This document shows, piece by piece, positions 55,690 to 64,000 of a DNA stretch of 64,000 nucleotides. The DNA is from Agrypnia vestita. Taxonomy: Eukaryota > Arthropoda > Insecta > Trichoptera > Phryganeidae. The notes beneath the pieces are model-generated. The model was not told the DNA's origin and searched no databases. It worked only from the letters and a program-made list of their open reading frames with translations. The stretch spans positions 62,001 through 126,000 of the forward strand of contig JADDOH010023624.1 in the NCBI GenBank assembly GCA_016648135.1, read 5' to 3'. Each line of letters starts with the position of its first letter. The stretch's first letter is position 1. The translations under genes and the position numbers were made by a program.

Positions 55690-56141
55690 GAGAATATTTT
55701 GAGTATGTCCAAATTTTTCATAAACACAATACTGGAATTTGTCGCCAGAGGGATCATCATTAATCAAGATATATTGTAGCTGTCTCACAGTGACGAAGCT
55801 ATTTATGTGGGAAAGTAGGCATTGCAGTCCTTCGGTCATTATAGGGCTTACGACTATTATACGGTCATTATACGGCTGGCTAGTCAAAAATCACTACCAG
55901 CGTCAACATTTATATATCTACTGGTTTATGGGGATGACAAATTTCAACCACATATTAGAAAAGTCATACGTTGAAAGAGGTGTATAAAAAACCATATATA
56001 TAATTGACAATACTTTTTTGATGTGGTGGTCAATCTGGGTGGAATCGGTGAACGTTGCATTGTGTAAAGTGATCACGTAAGCCTCGTAATCACCCAAAAA
56101 CTTCCATGCCTACTTTCCCATAAAAATACCTTCGTCTCTGT
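55690..56141. mobile_element. GTCTCACAGAGA family copy, right arm cut by another MITE
   Basis: GAATATTTTGAGTATGTCCA, TTGTAGCTGTCTCACAGTGA, GGAAAGTAGGCATTGCAGTC and AGTGATCACGTAAGCC follow family order. The closing arm stops at CTTCGTCTCTG (56140), where the next element begins, so the expected TGAGACATC is missing. Confidence 0.6.
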
Positions 56142-56465
56142 ATGGGAGCGTTCATAAACCACGTGGTGCCATTTTGAACTCTTTTGAACCCCCCTCCCTT
56201 CCCCCACGTAGCCCTTACGTGGCTTTTGTCTTGACCCCCCCTACACGCTCGAATGAAGCGTATGTTTTTCTCTATTAATTCCAGAAGACATTTTGTGCTG
56301 TTCTCTTACCGAAACGAATAAAATTATGAGGCATAAAATTCTGCACAGTTTTAATTTTACCAATACAAATAAAAAATTACTTACGTAGTTCGGCTCTGAC
56401 CCCCCCCCAGCCCTGCCCAAACGTAGCCCAGCATAGCATTCTGCCTAATTTGATCCCTCTATAAT
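56142..56465. mobile_element. Palindromic MITE, GGGAGCGTCCATAAA family, copy 2
   Basis: GGGAGCGTTCATAAACCACG at the left, then CCCACGTAGCCCTTACGTGG, an inner TTCTGCACAG region and, at the right, CGTAGCCCAGCATAGCATTC with GATCCCTCT. It shows the same order and mirror symmetry as 40121-40482, with a run of nine or more C near 56401. Confidence 0.6.
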
Positions 56466-57314
56466 TTATCTCGATTAGTACCTCTGGACTATTGTTAGTT
56501 TATTTATTGTGATAATCAATAGTGAAAGCTTTCTGCCGGTTACTGAGTAACTTCTGTTGCCTGCAAACTGAAAACTGACTGACGGCCATTGAAGTATTAT
56601 AAATAGACACGTTATTCCTATACTATCCTGATTTCAAATGTAAAAAAATGCAGGTAATTTGAAGCCACGGTGACCAAAACAACATACTCATTCTTACAAT
56701 AGTGTACGATGCTCTGTTCCTTTTTCCCCGGAATTCTTTTGTCGCGTCCAATCACAAAGAAGGTCCGTTCGATAATGAATGCAAGCAAGGCAATTACCTA
56801 ATTTTTGACTTACCACGATTTCACGCTTGTAATGTATAATCTACAGTTTATTACATCATTGCTGACGGCCACGACAGTTCTGAGGAACGAAACGAAGAGC
56901 AAAAAAGCTGTCGGTAGGATGGCAGTCTTACGCGTCGTATTTATGTTTCTGTGTTCGTTTCAACAGAAATATAATTAATTGTTCCGTTTCCAAACATGAC
57001 TCGACGTATCGTGAATCATAAGCCTGTCTGGCATGCTCTTTCCGAAATAAATTAACAGCACGTCGTATTATTTATAAACAATCGAGCTCGTATACGGAAA
57101 CGCACACTCGCGCGGCAACCCAATACATACATCACGGATCAGTACATAGACAACGCCCCCATAAAATGTAGTTTAAATAATACATTCCTTCTCAAACATT
57201 GCCCATCTACTGAAGGGAACGCGGCATCCGCTGAAGGCGGTCTCCTGAGAACGAATCTTCTTTCAATGATGGATGTTGTTTTCGTTTCATTTATATATTA
57301 TATAATATATTATA
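56466..57314. promoter_or_regulatory. Repeat-free stretch, candidate non-coding conserved region
   Basis: Bases 56660-57260 contain several sequence-complex segments without frames or repeat partners: GATAATGAATGCAAGCAAGG, AATTACCTAATTTTTGAC, TGACGGCCACGACAGTTC, CGTATTATTTATAAACAATC. Mixed GC, TAAT and TTTAT cores suggest regulatory DNA (inference only). Confidence 0.28.
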
Positions 57315-57480
57315 CTTAACACGCGTAGATTTTTAGTACCTAACATTAAGTAATATTTTATCAATTTGTGTATTAACCTTCACATATAGATATATTTTTT
57401 GGTGTTGCGGGCTTTATTATAGAACTTTTTGAGTTATACAACTTCTCTATAGAAAGTATTTAACTTCTTCTTCAAATATA
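57315..57480 (+). repeat. ATTAG-tailed family, 5' part only
   Basis: TTAACACGCGTAGATTTTTA, TTTATCAATTTGTGTATTAA and GAGTTATACAACTTCTCTAT match 3403-3520 and 58350-58485. It lacks the 3' tail. Confidence 0.55.
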
Positions 57481-57539
57481 GCAAAATTATTTTGTGGTGT
57501 CATAATTATAATTTATATAAATTAACTTTGAAAAGTAAA

Positions 57540-57811
57540 CTTTGTAAACTAAAAAAAAAAAAAAAAATTCAACATGTTTCGAAGCCAATGGCTTCTTTGT
57601 CAGGATAACAAAAATAAAATTTAAAAATTGAAGTAAGGATCAAAATATTAAAATGTTATATATGGAAAATGATAATATAAAGTACCTACTTAACATGAAA
57701 ATAAATTTAAAAGATGACTATTTGCAAAAAGGACCTGATTATTGCAAATAGTAATCTTTTAAATTTTATTTTCATGTTAAGTAGGTACTTTATATTATCA
57801 TTTTCCATATA
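57540..57811. mobile_element. Hammerhead-like family 1 copy with palindromised interior
   Basis: On the minus strand 57603-57576: CTGACAA, A, GAAGCC-ATT-GGCTTC (six perfect pairs), GAAAC followed by ATGTT. The interior GAAAATGATAATATAAAGTA, CCTACTTAACATGAAAATAA is present twice as inverted arms, 57660-57726 and 57742-57810, with a 15-base loop and only two or three differences. A TATA-targeted MITE starts exactly at the end of the second arm. Confidence 0.6.
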
Positions 57812-58317
57812 CAGGGTTATTTGGAAAACATTAATAACCTCGCAGGACTATATTCCTGCCTTGATATGAGTCGACAATGTTGAAGCTATTATGACCTAAT
57901 ATTAATAGTTAAGGAGATATGAGACATCAAAGTTTGCATTTTTTTTTCAACATTTCCGACATGTTTTTTGTGAAACGTTGGACTATCATTACAGTAACTT
58001 ATAATGAACATGAAAAGTTCATTCCCTTTAATAACCTTTCAACTTCGAATTCCAATTGGAATTTTTTCAGGGTTTTTGTCATTTTATTTAACATGTATTG
58101 AAACGAATGAATTTTTCATAATCGATATGGGTTACCGTAATGATAGTCCAACGTTTTACAAAAAATAAGTCAGAAATATTGAAAAAAAATGCAAACTTTG
58201 ATTTCGCATATCTCCGTAACTATTGATATTAGGTCGTGAAAGCTTGAACATTTTCGACTGATAATCAAGGCAGGAATATAGTCCTGCGAGGTTATTAATG
58301 TCTTCCAAATAACCCTG
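57812..58317. mobile_element. Fold-back MITE, TATA-flanked, copy 2
   Basis: The ends CAGGGTTATTTGGAAAACAT and its mirror, TATA immediately outside at 57808-57811 and 58318-58321, and an interior like 3999-4536 with the TTCCAATTGGAA centre shortened. At 506 bp it is slightly shorter than copy 1. Confidence 0.75.
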
Positions 58318-58320
58318 TAT

Positions 58321-58500
58321 AATATATTATACTAGCATACATAGCCGTGCGGCTTAACACGCGTAGATTTTTAGTAACATTTAGTCATATTTTATCAATT
58401 TGTGTATTAACCTTAACATAAAGATAAACGTCGTTGCGGACTTATTATAGAAATTTTTGAGTTATACAAATTCTCTATAGAAAGTACTAATATTTAAAGC
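58321..58500 (+). repeat. ATTAG-tailed family, 5' end
   Basis: The start TTATACTAGCATACATAGCC, GTGCGGCTTAACACGCGTAG continues as in 57315 and 3375. It appears to continue the 57315 copy after the MITE. Confidence 0.5.
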
Positions 58501-58514
58501 ATCAATTTTATATT

Positions 58515-58560
58515 TTTGCCTGCCGGGTGCGAGACGTACCCGTCTCTTTATCAGGACAAC
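58515..58560 (-). ncRNA. Hammerhead-like hairpin with decayed GAAAC
   Basis: On the minus strand 58554-58526: CTGATAA, A, GAGACG-GGTA-CGTCTC (six perfect pairs), then GCACC where GAAAC would be. Helix II is intact but the catalytic core is lost. Confidence 0.35.
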
Positions 58561-59369
58561 CACTACACTAGCATATAAATACCACTAGTGGTGGGTAGTA
58601 GAAGTAAAACAAATAGCCACAACTGATTGGCTTAGTGATAAAAATTGGCTAACTGATTCAAGGATCATGAGTTCAATAAGGAAGAATACTTCTGATAAAA
58701 AAAATTAATAACATTCATTCAATCAAAAAAATAAAAAAGACAAGACAAAGCCATTGGGAATTATTTATTCAAAGCGAGTCTCAACACATTAAAATAAAAC
58801 TTCTTCGTGTCTTTAAAAACGCTCTTTTTCCGAAATATTTTTTCTTATTGAAAAATACGGAACAAAGGCTTCAGCGTTTTATTTTTTGACAGTTGATTAA
58901 ATATTTCAAAGCTTCATTCTATCTCCTCATGGAATATCCGTTCGCCTGTTTTCTACACAACCCTACATCCGTTAACAGATAAATATCAAATTTTTCAGTT
59001 ATAATTTAGACGAAAATCCTTTTTACTCTGGCCAATTTTCTGCCAAATTAATATAATTCTTTAAAAATTTCGCAAACTTAGTCTTAATGACCCCGGTTAA
59101 AATATATACACACTCTCTCTATCCTACTCGTATCCACTACCCCCACGATACAAATGCGTTTTATTAAGAATGTTTTTAGTTTTCACGGTCACTCAATCAA
59201 CTCGGTCATCTAGAAAAATCAGCACTGGCTGGCATTTTCTGGATACCGGCCATCATTTAAATAGTGATCAGACAATAGATGAATCATACACACAACACAA
59301 TACAACACATCATGACTTCGGCACGGTATTGCAAGCCGATACTTAACCACAACACCAACATTCAAGACA
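58561..59369. other. No recognised gene
   Basis: AT-rich; the frame at 59279-59533 overlaps the motif at 59378 and is not coding-like. Confidence 0.35.
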
Positions 59370-59425
59370 ACACATCAGCCCTGATGATGGACCCTGCAAT
59401 GGGATCCGAAACGTCGGCCCGAAAG
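59370..59425 (+). ncRNA. Hammerhead-like motif with GTC triplet
   Basis: GCC (59378-59380), CTGATGA (59381-59387), T, GGA-CCC...GGGATCC (six pairs around one bulged base), GAAAC (59408-59412), GTC (59413-59415), GGC (59416-59418). GCC and GGC would form a 3-bp helix I. After the copy at 1524 this is the most canonical one, and it has no inverted partner nearby. Confidence 0.45.
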
Positions 59426-59880
59426 GTCGTCACAACACGGCATAATACCCCAGTAAACACAAACTTGAAGCGTTTTATTAAATTGAATGCCATCCATTAC
59501 AAAATTTTGCATAATTATTCTTTAGGACCCTGAAGAAAATACACACCACCAACGATTCCCGGACATTTTACCCTCCCTTTTCTTGAGCAAATTATGCAAA
59601 CATCTTTATTATTAAGGGTTCCGCGTAAAACAAAGGCGCACCCTATCTCCCCGAACCCTAATATCTTAAATTATAACTGAATCTGAATCCTAGGCAACGC
59701 AGCGCCCCTAATACTTTATAAAACAATAGAATTACTAATTTTCCAGACACACATTTCCAAAATTAAATTACAACGTCAATGAAACAGCGGATCAAATAGC
59801 TGAAGTAGTTAACAGACTAATTGTTAGTGACGCTGCAGTGTTTATTAGCAGATCTCACGGTACCAAACAAAGCAACTTTA
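59426..59880. other. No recognised gene
   Basis: AT-rich to mixed, nothing assigned. Confidence 0.35.
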
Positions 59881-60511
59881 GGGGGTATTCTGGTCTAGAC
59901 GTTTTGAACGTTTTTGAGCTCAATAAAAAAAAAAAAACAAAAAATATGTTTAGCATACATTTTTTACAATATATTTATCGATGTCTTAAGTAAAAACCTT
60001 GAAGACAAAAAATGAAAATTTAATAAGTTAAAAGCTGGTGAAGTTTTTGGTAAAAAAATGGGGTATACTGGTTGACTTGATATCTCAAGTTCTATGTAAC
60101 CGATTTACTTAAAATTTTGCATAGACTTTTAATGTACAGTTTTCTATTGCCTCTATCATTTTTTTTTATTTAAAAAAATTTAAAGGGTTAACAAATGACT
60201 TTTTTTCAAACAGCCCCCATTTTACGATTTTTTTCACTTTCTCATAAGTAAGAGCTATAACGAAATTCGTACTAATTAAGAATCTTTTTTAATGTTGTTT
60301 CAGATGACCAGAGGGGTTGCAATCGTGTAAACAAGTACACCCCCCTTTTTAGACGTCCAAATTTACCAGTTTATAACTTATTCAATTTGTATTTTTTTTG
60401 TATATTTTTAAAAATCAATATATAGTAAAAAAAATAGATCGCAGAAATATATTTTTTTTATTGAGCTCGAAAAAACGCCCAAAATTTACGCCTGTAGACT
60501 AGAATAACCCC
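59881..60511. mobile_element. MITE with TTA flanks, PIF/Harbinger-like
   Basis: The inverted ends GGGGGTATTCTGGTCTAGACG (59881) and GTAGACTAGAATAACCCC (to 60511) are flanked by TTA on both sides (59878-59880 and 60512-60514). A TWA target duplication with G-rich ends is the PIF/Harbinger signature. The 631-bp interior has TTGAGCTCAATAAAA near the left and TTGAGCTCGAAAAAACG near the right and no coding frame. Confidence 0.6.
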
Positions 60512-60654
60512 TTAGCAGTGAGTCATAATTTGTGTAATGTTATGTCCATAAACGTGTCAAATATCCAGGGTGTTTGATTGCCAACATGTGTTAGAGCGGA
60601 CTCTATCCGCACATTTGGAAGCTATTTGTGACATGTGTAAGCTGTTTGCTGTGA
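60512..60654. other. Short spacer
   Basis: Nothing recognised. Confidence 0.3.
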
Positions 60655-60860
60655 CCATTTGTAAGTTATTGACGACATAATTCCTTGCGGGGTAGGCAGT
60701 GAGGATGGAGCGCCATTCTATTCTGACCGCACGCATACATCTTCTCATGCAAGCCTGTCGATTGTTGGATTCTATCGGGGTTGTCTTCCAATATACCTAT
60801 GGTTGACCTGAATAAGCCAGATCTTCCACAGACGTCCTGGTCATTTATGGTCATAGTAAT
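60655..60860 (-). pseudogene. RTE-type LINE C-terminus remnant
   Basis: On the minus strand: CGRSGLFRSTIGILEDNPD, then in the next frame MRRCMRAVR, then EWRSILTAYPARN. These correspond to the LVDRV...MRRCM...RVWRSILSAYP parts of the family with most of the middle deleted and at least one frameshift. Confidence 0.55.
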
Positions 60861-61579
60861 TTATAGACCGTATTTTATGAGATCAGTTGAACACTCATTC
60901 AATCCCTATTAATTTGTTCATTTTTGCCTCTATCATAAATGGATTTGCCACTAATATGCCTAAGTAATCTCATTTTCGAAGTAAGATAGATATTCATTAT
61001 CATCTGATGATGGACCTTAAATATATACATACAAATACTTTTGATAAAAGTACCCTAATCAAAAGCATATTTTACGAGCAGTTTTTCAGCATTACCAACC
61101 GTTTGAACTCTAAAAAAATTATCTTTGCTTCCATTCTACAATTTTAACGAAGATAAATCGTAACACCGAAGTTAATGTTAACAAAATGCACCCGCAATGC
61201 ACGATTCAAAAAAATTATGTAGGTAACGATATTTTCATTGGAAAAAATATCGTGGAATTCAGAAAACAAAAGCCACAAAAAAAAAATTTCCTGCCGACCT
61301 AATAAAATATGCATCTTAAATGTGATTAAAGGCCATGGGGCGGATTCAGCGACTCGATTTTAAATCGAAGATAAAATTTATTGTTTAAAAATGGCAATAA
61401 ATTTCTCGAGTTATTTCTACTCGAGAATGAACGGATTGTCAAAATGTATTTCGCTTAAGGAAATTAATAATTAATATTTACGAGTAACTTTGCAGGTACC
61501 GATATTTGTACTAGGCGACTCGATAATTTTTTGAATTTAATAAAATTTTGGAAGCGACGAGTTTTAATATTTCTATTCT
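60861..61579. other. No recognised gene
   Basis: AT-rich. CGGATTCAGCGACTCGATTT (61342-61361) and TACTAGGCGACTCGATAATT (61508-61527) share GCGACTCGAT. Confidence 0.3.
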
Positions 61580-61735
61580 AACTCTTCTGCCTACCCCTGC
61601 GGAAAACGACGCATTGTGCCAAAAACACCCTGTTTTCATGTGGATGTACTTACGGTGGAAATGGTGAAAGTTGCATTGTGTAAAGTGATCACTTAAACCA
61701 GCTCTTACATAAGCTTGGGTCACACTATTATAAAG
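61580..61735. repeat. RTE end scrap joined to a GTCTCACAGAGA-family scrap
   Basis: CTTCTGCCTACCCCTGCGGA (61585-61604) equals the SAYPCG-coding end of the RTE family. From 61650, TGGAAATGGTGAAAGTTGCA and TGTGTAAAGTGATCACTTAA match the fold-back family interior. Confidence 0.45.
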
Positions 61736-61788
61736 ACTTTCTTACGCGTTTTTTTTTTTTAAATTAAAAAATCAAGCACGATTTTCAG

Positions 61789-61931
61789 AGTTTAATATTT
61801 TTTATCCAAAACAGGGCGATCGTTTCGGCAGATTAAGCCATTATCAACCAATACACATAGAATATTTTAGTGAATTTATATACAAAAATTATGGAAATCG
61901 ATCGTCCTATTTTGGATAAAAAATATTGAAT
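61789..61931. mobile_element. Inverted-arm element with a weak GAAAC motif
   Basis: AATATTTTTTATCCAAAACA followed by GGGCGATCG at the left is mirrored by CGATCGTCCTATTTTGGATA and AAAAATATT at the right. On the minus strand 61847-61822: TTGATAA, T, GGC...GCC, GAAAC, then GATCG. It shares the TTGATAA-T-GG variant with 15791. Confidence 0.5.
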
Positions 61932-62509
61932 GAAGTTCTTTAAATTTGAACTTTTTGAAGTTTGAAGTTTTTGAAATTTGAAATAACGTAAATTTACAAA
62001 AAATCAAAGTAATATTTGTTTCACAGAATTTTAAATTACGCATAGATTTTTTGTTTGTATGCGCTGCGCGCTACTGTGCGTGTGTGTGCTGTGTGCTCAA
62101 CACATGTTATACTTGTTAGTGTATGTACTCGTTCGGTAAGGTGAAATGTATTTCTACGGAGGGAAATTATGATTAATACTCTGCACGGGGCCAGCATCAT
62201 TTAGAACATTTTTAGCAGCGCTGATTGTAATTTAGTCTCACGAGCGTGTTCGCAGCACAAATGATTTATCTGGTACAGATAAAACAATTTATCAAGCGTG
62301 TTTAATAAAGTTTTCGCCAAGAGAAACATCCTGTGTTGCGAGAGATAACGTATCGGCCCGGTGACAGGGGAGGGAGAGGAGGATATTCGCCTTCGCATCT
62401 GTATCGAAACTAATTATTCAGGAAATAATTAGCGGAAACATTTTTTTGTTTCTGCGAATCTTGGCAGAAAGCTCGTTTATCTCGTGTGCGAACGTCTCAA
62501 TACCCGTTA
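61932..62509. promoter_or_regulatory. Repeat-free stretch, candidate regulatory DNA
   Basis: 62160-62480 includes CTGCACGGGGCCAGCATCAT, GCAGCACAAATGATTTATCT, AACAATTTATCAAGCGTGTT, AGATAACGTATCGGCCCGGT. TTTAT and GATAA cores recur and there is no repeat partner. The GT-rich run at 62078-62092 is a short microsatellite. Confidence 0.28.
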
Positions 62510-62830
62510 AGATGAATTATAGAAATCTCACAGAGACGAAACTATGAATATGAGAAACGTCTGTGAGGTGTTTTTATACGATGGCCCAGGACTCACAATC
62601 TATATGAGCTGGCTTAAGTGATCACTCTACACAATCTTTTTTTTTTAAATTCTATACCTAGGTATATGTTGAAATCTGAGAATCTTTCGCTTGTTTGAAT
62701 GGACTATGCTAAATACATCTGTAGTTTTTTCTCATGAACTAGTTAGTATACATAGATTTTCGCTGATGATTATGATTCCTCTATATTTTTTATAGTGGAG
62801 TAATAAGCAATGTGCTTTTAAATGTACCTA
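62510..62830. mobile_element. GTCTCACAGAGA family copy
   Basis: AATTATAGAAATCTCACAGA, GGCCCAGGACTCACAATCTA and GGCTTAAGTGATCACTCTAC, then the outer part ACATCTGTAGTTTTTTCTCA, AGTTAGTATACATAGATTTT, as in 42135-42458. It is closest to that copy. Confidence 0.55.
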
Positions 62831-63142
62831 CTAGAAATTCTTACGAATTATTTTTAAATATATACTAGAATACGCCTGAAATTCAGTGTTTTCAATTTTT
62901 CACTTTGTAATACTTTTATAATTGATCTAAACTAATTAATTAAAATCTAGTAACTGTGTTCATAGAACATATCTATATATAAAAATATTGTTTTTAAACC
63001 CTTCTATTCAACTTACATATATATTAAATGCAATTTTGTTGTTTCGTAAAACTACTCTGCAGTTTGACAAATAAATATATGTATATATTTAATAAATATA
63101 AATAAAAATATTGGAAAAAAAGATCAATATAAAGTACCAGGG
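62831..63142. other. AT-rich, no gene
   Basis: Nothing recognised. Confidence 0.35.
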
Positions 63143-63311
63143 GCGTGCAGTGGGAACATCGCAGCATGACTTTTACGTAACCAATTATTTGGAAAAAAAA
63201 TTGAAATACAACATATAACATAAAAATCTGTAAATGTAAATATTTGATTTCTATTTTTTTTCCAAAATATACGTTTACAAAAAAGTCATGCTTCAATGTT
63301 CCCACTGCACC
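63143..63311. mobile_element. Small MITE, GCAGTGGGAACA arms
   Basis: GCGTGCAGTGGGAACATCGC, AGCATGACTTTTACGTAA at the left is mirrored by AAAAGTCATGCTTCAATGTT, CCCACTGCAC at the right. It is about 168 bp. This is the better-preserved of the two copies (the other is at 34603). Confidence 0.65.
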
Positions 63312-63599
63312 TACATGCAAAGCACAGGCGATTTGCTTTGCAATATATAATTGGGGTGTTAATGTGAAAGGAGGCTTTGATGGCTTGTGATTTGGTGAAG
63401 CAATAGACCAGAGGAACATTTGAAGGTGTTGTAAGGAACCAGTTCCTTAAATCCCTGGAACAAGTGGTAGACGACGATCGGTGGTGGGTTCGCTAACAGT
63501 GACACTAAATCTACATAATTAAAACTTGAATCTACAAACAATTGGCAAATTTTACTTATTAAACTGGGATCGATGACGATCAATCATGAATTGGGGAAA
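63312..63599. other. No recognised gene
   Basis: Mixed sequence; minus-strand frames at 63024-63583 have no domain. Confidence 0.3.
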
Positions 63600-63815
63600 G
63601 TGCTTTCACACAAACGATCAGATACAACAAGTGTTTGAGGATGGCCCCGTTAAAAGCCGCAACAACCGTAGAACTTGTATGAGAAGATGTATGAATGTGG
63701 CCGAAGCAAAAGTGGTGTGCCAAGATAGAAGAGTGTGGCGTTCAATCCTCTTTGCCTACCCCTGCGTGGAAACGGTGTGATGGTTAGGTTAGGATAGTTA
63801 GTTAGTTAGTTACTT
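63600..63815 (+). pseudogene. RTE-type LINE C-terminus, short, TTAG tail
   Basis: It carries the last 57 or so codons of the family: QQVFEDGPVKSRNNRRTCMRR, CMNVAEAKVVCQDRRVWRSI and LFAYPCVETV to the stop at 63778. It is nearly identical to 36935-37066. The 5' break is near 63605. After the stop come GGTTAGGTTAGGATAG and then TTAG repeats to about 63813. Confidence 0.8.
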
Positions 63816-64000
63816 ATTAAAAATATTACATTATTGTTAAGGGTTCACGGCGGTAGGTGACAAATGAAACACTTAAAAATTTTAAAGTTTCATTTCATGC
63901 ACAAAGTCATTGGACACAAACTGCACTAGCTGTCACTATCGAAAGACTTGTCTGTGATTGCTTATTCACTATCCAATGCCCGGTAGCTACTCCCTTAATT
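63816..64000. repeat. Repeat shared with 7816-7885
   Basis: AAACACTTAAAAATTTTAAA and GCACAAAGTCATTGGACACA correspond to ACACTTAAAAATAATTTAAA and GCGCAAAGTCACTGGACACC at 7830-7875. The family is unknown. The remainder to the window end is unassigned. Confidence 0.4.

Noticed and set aside
1..64000. CRISPR arrays, operons, bacterial-type promoters or terminators
   Set aside because: None seen. The sequence is of eukaryotic character, and regularly spaced repeats with unique spacers are absent.

Overview
This window looks like nuclear DNA from an insect, most likely a moth or butterfly (Lepidoptera). It is AT-rich by eye. There are no operons and no ribosome binding sites. It is packed with short dispersed repeats of types common in lepidopteran genomes: tRNA-headed SINEs whose body ends in an AGCTTAGCTTAG-like stretch, repeats ending in ATTAGTATAGAT-type tails, fold-back MITEs, RTE-type LINE 3' ends and a cecropia-type mariner. 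The order-level assignment is an inference from repeat style. No host protein-coding exon could be recognised. The window is best read as intergenic or intronic DNA.

The only intact protein gene is the transposase of a complete mariner element (42461-43745): 339 codons, DD34D triad present, near-identical 24-bp terminal repeats, inserted in a TA microsatellite. Other coding signal consists of broken retrotransposon 3' ends. These are L2/CR1-like RT (961-1467), two LINE tails in opposite orientation (10615-11890), a GRPK-type RT with a premature stop (16741-17209), about eight RTE-type C-termini (best 36598-37068; the youngest-looking copies end in TTAG tandem tails), a worn RT (40965-41260) and a worn piggyBac-like transposase end (53163-53700).

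Non-coding repeats fill much of the rest. There are fold-back MITEs with TATA flanks (3999-4536, 57812-58317) and their relatives (17249, 34556, 37375). A family carries GTCTCACAGAGA arms (14875, 30160, 33480, 33610, 42135, 55690, 61640, 62510). A roughly 550-bp family begins TACTCCCTTTCTTTG (18040, 28763, 51335). Two copies have GGGAGCGTCCATAAA arms (40121, 56142), two have GCAGTGGGAACA arms (34603, 63143), and one MITE with TTA flanks is Harbinger-like (59881-60511).

The most interesting signal cuts across several repeat families. At fifteen or more places a CTGATGA-like heptamer is followed by a 3-7 bp hairpin and then GAAAC, the layout of a hammerhead ribozyme core. The best copy (1524-1568, minus strand) also has a 5-bp helix I and a GTC cleavage-site triplet. 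Others carry palindromic sequence after GAAAC, as in dimer-type hammerheads. In most loci the motif sits at the inner edge of long inverted arms, which recalls the pseudo-LTRs of Penelope-like elements. Every good copy but one or two has one extra base between the heptamer and helix II, so activity is not assured.

Between the repeats lie a few CpG-containing, repeat-free islands: 4620-4800, 21340-21460, 32041-32400, 34260-34400, 38700-38960, 51060-51210, 56660-57260 and 62160-62480. They are rich in homeodomain-like TAAT cores and could be cis-regulatory. A CpG-rich stretch ending in a strong splice donor (23850-24685) could be a promoter and non-coding first exon.
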